Both the position numbers and the translations under genes were made by a program. The notes below the pieces were generated by a model. That model searched no databases. It was not told the DNA's origin and worked only from the letters and a program-made list of their open reading frames with translations. From positions 1-64,000 of the forward strand of contig CAIXEA010000099.1 in assembly GCA_903918315.1 (NCBI GenBank): a stretch of DNA of 64,000 bases. The letters are read 5' to 3'. Below are positions 58,485-64,000 of the stretch, piece after piece. The first letter of the stretch is position 1, and every line of letters begins with the position of its first letter. This DNA is from an uncultured Acetobacteraceae bacterium (GTDB taxonomy: Bacteria > Pseudomonadota > Alphaproteobacteria > Acetobacterales > Acetobacteraceae).

Positions 58485-60050
58485 ATGACTGGACGTATCA
58501 CAGACAATGCTGTCGATTGGTTCCTCGACCGCCATCTGCGGGATGGCAACGGTGGACGAACGGCCTTTACGGACCCGTGGCGCAGCCAGACCTATGATGA
58601 ACTGGCGCAGGCATCGGCGCGCTTTGCTGGCGCATTGCACGCAGTGGGCATCCGGCGCGAACGGCGCATCGGCCTGATCTTATTGGACACAATCGACTTC
58701 CCGATCGCCTTCTGGGGCGCTCTCCGGGCTGGCGTGGTCCCCGTGCCAATCAATACTCTGCTGACGGCTGAGGTCACCCGCTATATTTTGGCAGATAGCC
58801 GAGCGGAGGCCGTGGTCGTATCCGCGCCGTTGCTTGAGCCGCTGCTGCCCGCCCTTCGCACGCTTCCCGATTTGCGTCAGGTGATCGTGTCGCAGCCCGA
58901 CGGCAGGCGGGTGGATAGCGCCGCTGCGCCGTACGAGGTCACATTCCCGGACTTCCTCACCAACGGCAGCCCAGAGACCGAGGCGGTGCCGGTTTCGCCG
59001 GATGAAGTGGCATTCTGGTTGTATTCCTCCGGCTCAACCGGTGCGCCCAAGGGCGTGCGCCATCCGCATGCCAATCTGCGCCATACGGCGGATACCTATG
59101 GCGCGCAGGTCCTGAAGATCGGCCCGTCTGATACCATGTTTTCCGCGGCCAAGGCCTTTCACGCCTATGGTCTGGGAAACAGCCTGACATTCCCCATGTC
59201 CGTTGGGGCATCGACCGTGCTGCTACCGGATCGTCCCACACCGGATGCGGTGCTGCGGGTCATGGAGACATACAATCCTTCAATGTTCGGCGGCGTACCG
59301 ACTCTCTATGCGTCATTGCTGGCGCATCCCATGATCGGGTCCGGTGCGTCCTCCACCCGGCTGCGCCGCTGTATTTCCGCTGGAGAAGCCCTGCCTGCCG
59401 ATATCGGCCTGCGATGGCGGTCGATGGTCGGCACGGATATTCTGGACGGTATTGGCTCGACGGAGATGCTACATATTTTCGTCAGCAACCAAACTGACGA
59501 CATCCGCTATGGCACCAGCGGCAAGCCGGTCCCTGGCTACGAAGCAAAAGTGCTGAACGAGCACGGACATCCCGTTCTCAACGGCGAAGCAGGCGAACTC
59601 GTCGTGCGCGGACCATCCGCGGCCGATGGCTATTGGAACCAACGCGAGAAAACCCGGCATACCTTCCGCGGCGAATGGACCCATACCGGTGACACCTATA
59701 TCCGGGATGCCGAAGGCTACTACCGGTATCAAGGCCGCAGCGATGAAATGCTCAAGGTGAGCGGCGTCTGGGTGTCCCCCTTTGAAGTTGAAGAGGCTTT
59801 GATCTCTCATCCCGCCGTTCTCGAGGCCGCGGTGGTGGGGCATCAGGATCGCGATGGACTGACCAAACCCAAGGCCTTCGTGATCCTGAAAGAAGCGGCC
59901 GTCGATACCGATGCCCTGTCTGAACAGCTGAAAGCGCATGTCAAAGCGCGGATCGGGGTCTGGAAATATCCCCGTTGGATCGAGTTCGCCGAAACGCTGC
60001 CAAAGACCGCCACCGGCAAAATCCAGCGTTTCCGGCTGCGAGACATCTGA
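58485..60050 (+). CDS. Benzoate-CoA ligase family protein
   Basis: WLYSSGSTGAPKGVRHPHANLRHTADTY, DGIGSTEMLHIFVSN, GDTYIRDAEGYYRYQGRSDEMLKVSGVWVSPFEVEEAL; first gene of the box cluster. Confidence 0.93.
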   Translation: MTGRITDNAVDWFLDRHLRDGNGGRTAFTDPWRSQTYDELAQASARFAGALHAVGIRRERRIGLILLDTIDFPIAFWGALRAGVVPVPINTLLTAEVTRYILADSRAEAVVVSAPLLEPLLPALRTLPDLRQVIVSQPDGRRVDSAAAPYEVTFPDFLTNGSPETEAVPVSPDEVAFWLYSSGSTGAPKGVRHPHANLRHTADTYGAQVLKIGPSDTMFSAAKAFHAYGLGNSLTFPMSVGASTVLLPDRPTPDAVLRVMETYNPSMFGGVPTLYASLLAHPMIGSGASSTRLRRCISAGEALPADIGLRWRSMVGTDILDGIGSTEMLHIFVSNQTDDIRYGTSGKPVPGYEAKVLNEHGHPVLNGEAGELVVRGPSAADGYWNQREKTRHTFRGEWTHTGDTYIRDAEGYYRYQGRSDEMLKVSGVWVSPFEVEEALISHPAVLEAAVVGHQDRDGLTKPKAFVILKEAAVDTDALSEQLKAHVKARIGVWKYPRWIEFAETLPKTATGKIQRFRLRDI

Positions 60051-60838
60051 TGCAGACCAGTGACATCCTCATCGACGGGCAGCGGCTGGAGACCGCCTGG
60101 TGGGGTCCCGCGCCTGATGCGGCGCCCACGCTGGTGCTGCTGCATGAGGGATTGGGCTGCGTCGCCCTGTGGCGGGACTTTCCCGCGCTGTTACAGGCCG
60201 CAACCGGCTGTGGCGTCTTCGCTTATTCCCGCCTTGGCTATGGCCAGTCCGACCCCGTCGAACGGCCACGTCCCATGACATACATGCACGACGAAGCGCT
60301 GCGCATCCTTCCCCAGGTGCTCGATCACATCGGCGTTCGTAACGCCATCACCATTGGGCACTCGGACGGTGGATCCATCGCCGCTATCCATGCCGGGGGA
60401 ACCCGTGACAAGCGGTTGACCGGGGTCGTCATGATGGCGGCGCATTTCTTCGTGGAAGAGCTGAACATCGCCAGTATCGCGCAAATCAAACACACGTATG
60501 AGACGACCGATCTCCGGAGCAGGATGGCGCGCTACCACCGCGACGTCGATGGCGCTTTCTACGGTTGGAATGACGCCTGGCTCGACCCGCGGTTTCGCGC
60601 CTTCGATATCATCAGATATCTGGAAGCTATCCAGGTACCAATCCTGGGCTTGCAAGGGGAAGATGATCCCTACGGTTCACCCGCCCAGTTGCACGTACTC
60701 CAGCGCCATGTCGGCGTCCCGGCGGAGATCTGGGAGATTCCGGATGCCAGACATGCACCGCATCTGGAAGCGAAGGACGATACCATCGCGACCATTGCCG
60801 CATTCATCAAAAACCGCCTGCAGGACAGCAATCGATGA
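60050..60838 (+). CDS. Alpha/beta hydrolase
   Basis: LVLLHEGLGCVALWRDFPALLQAATGCGVFAYSRLGYGQSD, nucleophile region TIGHSDGGSIAAI. Confidence 0.92.
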   Translation: MQTSDILIDGQRLETAWWGPAPDAAPTLVLLHEGLGCVALWRDFPALLQAATGCGVFAYSRLGYGQSDPVERPRPMTYMHDEALRILPQVLDHIGVRNAITIGHSDGGSIAAIHAGGTRDKRLTGVVMMAAHFFVEELNIASIAQIKHTYETTDLRSRMARYHRDVDGAFYGWNDAWLDPRFRAFDIIRYLEAIQVPILGLQGEDDPYGSPAQLHVLQRHVGVPAEIWEIPDARHAPHLEAKDDTIATIAAFIKNRLQDSNR

Positions 60839-62478
60839 TCGATTTCCAGACAGACCCTTCGCGTTATCGGCATTGGAAAATCGCCTTCGATGGCCCAATC
60901 GCTACTTTGTCGATGGATGTCGATGCGGATGCGCCGCTGCTGGGTGGCTATGAGCTGAAGCTTAATTCCTACGACCTCGGGGTTGATATCGAACTGGCGG
61001 ATGCGGTGCAGCGGCTGCGGTTCGAACATCCGGAGGTCAAGACGGTCGTACTTCGCTCCGCCAAGGAAAACGTCTTCTGCGCGGGTGCCAATATCCGGAT
61101 GCTTAGCAAGGCAACCCATGGGCACAAAGTCAATTTCTGCAAATTCACCAATGAAACCCGTCTGTCGATTGAAGATGCCAGTGCCCATTCCGGCCAGCGT
61201 TATCTCGCCGCGATCAATGGCGCGGCCGCCGGCGGTGGGTACGAACTGGCGGAATGCGCCGACTACATCATGCTGATCGACGATCGGCGATCATCGGTGT
61301 CACTGCCTGAATTGCCGCTGCTGGCGGTGCTGCCGGGCACCGGCGGTCTGACCCGCCTGACCGATAAACGCAAGGTTCGCCGTGATCTGGCCGATGTCTT
61401 TTGCACGACGGAAGAAGGTGTAAGAGGAAAGCGGGCGGTGCAATGGCGGTTGGTCGATGAAGTCGTGGCGCCTTCTGCGTGGGAGACAAAGGTTCGGGAG
61501 CGTGCCCTGACAATGGCCGCAACCTCGGATCGCACTGGTACCACCGGCATTGCTTTGACCCCGTTAGCACGGACGATAACCGCCGATGAAATCACCTATC
61601 CCCATGTTCGGGCACGGCTGATCCGGGATCAACGCCGCGTTGAGATCACCATTAAAGGTCCCACGACCTTGCCAACGGATCTCGCGGGCCTACACGCCCA
61701 AGGCGCGGCATTTTGGCCGTTGGCCATGGCGCGGGAACTGGATGACGCGCTGCTGCTCTTGCGGTTGAATGAACCCGATCTTGGTCTGATCGTCTTCCGG
61801 TCGGAAGGTGACGCTGACACCGTGCTGGCCGCGGACAGACTGCTGGATACTCATCAATCCGACTGGCTGGTCCGGGAAGTGACACTTTATCTGAAGCGTG
61901 TCTTCAAGCGCGTGGATATGATGGCCCGTAGTTTGGTGACCTTGATTGAACCAGGCAGCTGCTTTGCCGGGAGCCTCGCTGAACTCGTGTTCGCAGCCGA
62001 TCGTGGCGTCATGCTCGCTGGTCGGCGGAGCGGGGATAATAAGGAGGTGGCAGCACTCAGTTTGTCGCCGCTGAATTTTGGTGCGTTTCCAATGGGAAAT
62101 GGGCTGACCCGGCTCCAGACGCGCTTCCTGGGCGAACCCGATAGCATCACGGCAGCCCAGGCCGTGATCGGTCAGGCCCTGTTGGCTGATGATGCCGAGG
62201 ATATGGGCCTGATTACCTTTGCCTATGACGAAACCGATTGGGATGATGAAGTGCGTATGCTGTTGCAGGAACGTGCGTCATTCTCGGTCGATAGCCTGAC
62301 CGGGCTGGAAGCCAATCTGCGCTTCGCGGGGCCAGAGACCATGGAAACCCGCATCTTTGGCCGGTTAACCGCATGGCAGAACTGGATCTTTCAGCGGCCC
62401 AATGCCGTGGGGGAAACCGGTTCCCTGAAGCGCTATGGCTCCGGCTTGCGTCCCGATTTTTCCACCGAACGCGTTTGA
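60835..62478 (+). CDS. boxC: 2,3-epoxybenzoyl-CoA dihydrolase / benzoyl-CoA-dihydrodiol lyase
   Basis: Crotonase-type NVFCAGANIRMLSKATHGHKVNFCKFTNETR, INGAAAGGGYELAECADYIMLIDD; between ligase/hydrolase and boxB. Confidence 0.95.
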   Translation: MIDFQTDPSRYRHWKIAFDGPIATLSMDVDADAPLLGGYELKLNSYDLGVDIELADAVQRLRFEHPEVKTVVLRSAKENVFCAGANIRMLSKATHGHKVNFCKFTNETRLSIEDASAHSGQRYLAAINGAAAGGGYELAECADYIMLIDDRRSSVSLPELPLLAVLPGTGGLTRLTDKRKVRRDLADVFCTTEEGVRGKRAVQWRLVDEVVAPSAWETKVRERALTMAATSDRTGTTGIALTPLARTITADEITYPHVRARLIRDQRRVEITIKGPTTLPTDLAGLHAQGAAFWPLAMARELDDALLLLRLNEPDLGLIVFRSEGDADTVLAADRLLDTHQSDWLVREVTLYLKRVFKRVDMMARSLVTLIEPGSCFAGSLAELVFAADRGVMLAGRRSGDNKEVAALSLSPLNFGAFPMGNGLTRLQTRFLGEPDSITAAQAVIGQALLADDAEDMGLITFAYDETDWDDEVRMLLQERASFSVDSLTGLEANLRFAGPETMETRIFGRLTAWQNWIFQRPNAVGETGSLKRYGSGLRPDFSTERV

Positions 62479-62495
62479 TCGAAAGGATCACTCCC

Positions 62496-63944
62496 ATGCC
62501 CGATGGATCGCAGATCGACTATAATGGCTTGATCCCCAACAATGTCGGCTTGAATGAGGACTTGCGGGTTCGCAAGGCTCTGGAAGTCTGGCACCCCGGT
62601 TACATCGACTGGTGGAAGCAAATGGGGCCGGAAGGCTTCCAGGACAGCCTCGTTTACCTCCGCACCGCCGTTGGGGTCGGCAGTGAAGGCTGGGCGAAGT
62701 TCGACTTCGTGCGCATGCCCGAATACCGCTGGGGTGTTCTGTTGGCGCCCCAGGTTGAGGGTCGGACCATTCCCTTCGGCGCCCATAAGGGCGAGCCGGC
62801 CTGGCAGGAAGTGCCGGGTGAATATCGCGCCATGCTGCGCCGCCTTTTGGTGATCCAGGGCGACACGGAACCGGCTTCAGTCGAACAGCAGCGCCATCTC
62901 GGGGCCACGGCGCCATCCCTTTATGATCTGCGCAACCTGTTTCAGGTGAACGTGGAAGAGGGACGCCACCTCTGGGCGATGGTTTACCTGCTGCAGAAAT
63001 ACTTCGGCCGGGATGGTCGCGAGGAAGCTGAAGAATTGCTGAAACGGCGGTCCGGCGATCAGGACAGCCCGCGGATGCTGGGGGCATTCAACGAACGAAC
63101 CCCGGATTGGCTGTCGTTCTTCATGTTCACCTTCTTTACCGATCGCGATGGGAAGATGCAGCTCGCGGCCCTGGCGCAGTCGGGCTTCGATCCATTGTCA
63201 CGCACCTGCCGTTTCATGCTGACCGAAGAGGCGCACCACATGTTCGTGGGCGAAAGCGGGGTGCAGCGCGTGATCCAACGCACTTGTGAGGCCATGAAGG
63301 CGGCCGGGATCGATAATCCCTATGATATCGAGAAGGTCCGCGCGCTCGGCGTGATCGATCTGCCGACATTGCAGAAGAAGGCCAATCTCCATTTCGCATT
63401 GACCCTCGATTTGTTTGGTAATGAAATCAGCACCAATGCCGCCAATGCCTTCAACGCGGGTATCAAAGGCCGCTATCGGGAAGATAAGCTGACCGATGAT
63501 CATCACCTTTTGTCGGCGGTCTATCCGGTCCTGCGCCTGAAGGACGGGATCGTCATCGTCGATCAGGCCCCGGCGTTGTCAGCGCTGAATATGCGGCTAC
63601 GCGATGATTATGTGCAGGACACCGAAGCCGGCATCGCACGCTGGAACCGGGTGCTGGAACGGGCTGAGGTTCCCTTCCGTTTGACCCTGCCCCATGTCGC
63701 CTTCAATCGCTGCATCGGCGAGTTCGCGGCCTGTCATGCCGATGTTGATGGTACCCTGCTGACCCCTGACCAGTGGGCGAAGCGGTCAAAGGAGGTCTTG
63801 CCGTCGATCGAGGACAACCTGTTCATTGCCAGCCTTATGCAACCGGTCCGGGACAGAGGGGCGTACGCAGGCTGGATCGCCCCGCCGCGGATTGGGATCG
63901 ACAATATGCCGGGCGATTTCGAGTACGTACGGTTGGAGTCCTGA
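62496..63944 (+). CDS. boxB: Benzoyl-CoA 2,3-epoxidase, oxygenase subunit
   Basis: MPDGSQIDYNGLIPNNVGLNEDLRVRKALEVWHPGYIDWWKQMGPEGFQ, diiron-type NVEEGRHLWAMVY and LTEEAHHMFVGE. Confidence 0.95.
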   Translation: MPDGSQIDYNGLIPNNVGLNEDLRVRKALEVWHPGYIDWWKQMGPEGFQDSLVYLRTAVGVGSEGWAKFDFVRMPEYRWGVLLAPQVEGRTIPFGAHKGEPAWQEVPGEYRAMLRRLLVIQGDTEPASVEQQRHLGATAPSLYDLRNLFQVNVEEGRHLWAMVYLLQKYFGRDGREEAEELLKRRSGDQDSPRMLGAFNERTPDWLSFFMFTFFTDRDGKMQLAALAQSGFDPLSRTCRFMLTEEAHHMFVGESGVQRVIQRTCEAMKAAGIDNPYDIEKVRALGVIDLPTLQKKANLHFALTLDLFGNEISTNAANAFNAGIKGRYREDKLTDDHHLLSAVYPVLRLKDGIVIVDQAPALSALNMRLRDDYVQDTEAGIARWNRVLERAEVPFRLTLPHVAFNRCIGEFAACHADVDGTLLTPDQWAKRSKEVLPSIEDNLFIASLMQPVRDRGAYAGWIAPPRIGIDNMPGDFEYVRLES

Positions 63945-64000
63945 AGGATTCCATCAAGCAGGAAAGGGTTGAAGGTTTGATTCGGATGAAGGGATGATGG

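Overview
Gene-dense, GC-rich alphaproteobacterial-type chromosomal window (gene content suggests a Rhodospirillales/Acetobacteraceae-like host; this is inference). From left to right: (1) the 3' part of a giant repeat protein (frame open to base 1) followed by a type I secretion ABC transporter and an HlyD-family adaptor; (2) D-2-hydroxyacid dehydrogenase and rho; (3) a five-gene oligopeptide-type ABC transporter; (4) acyl-CoA dehydrogenase pair plus MaoC/FAS1-like dehydratase; (5) a ParD antitoxin with a nonsense-disrupted ParE toxin; (6) a liv-type branched-chain ABC operon ending in an RsmG-like methyltransferase; (7) recR-ybaB-dnaX-ffs (SRP RNA); (8) an intact FitAB/VapBC-type toxin-antitoxin pair; (9) a catabolic/redox region with SDRs, an amidohydrolase, three tandem LLM-class oxidoreductase paralogues, a DUF1612/HTH-like protein, FAH hydrolase and xthA; (10) a nitrate/sulfonate/taurine-type ABC transporter with an acyl-CoA-dehydrogenase-like monooxygenase; (11) a CYP153-like P450 with its own ferredoxin and ferredoxin reductase; (12) a ClC channel with divergent motifs, a DenD-like dehydrogenase and diaminopropionate ammonia-lyase; (13) an aerobic benzoyl-CoA (box) operon. 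No tRNA, rRNA, CRISPR array, transposase or integrase was recognised. Best candidates for something under-described: the giant secreted protein with 89-aa repeats and no RTX nonapeptides, the nested palindromic array in the liv operon, and the decayed parE next to an intact parD. All family calls come from motif recognition by eye; no database search was run.
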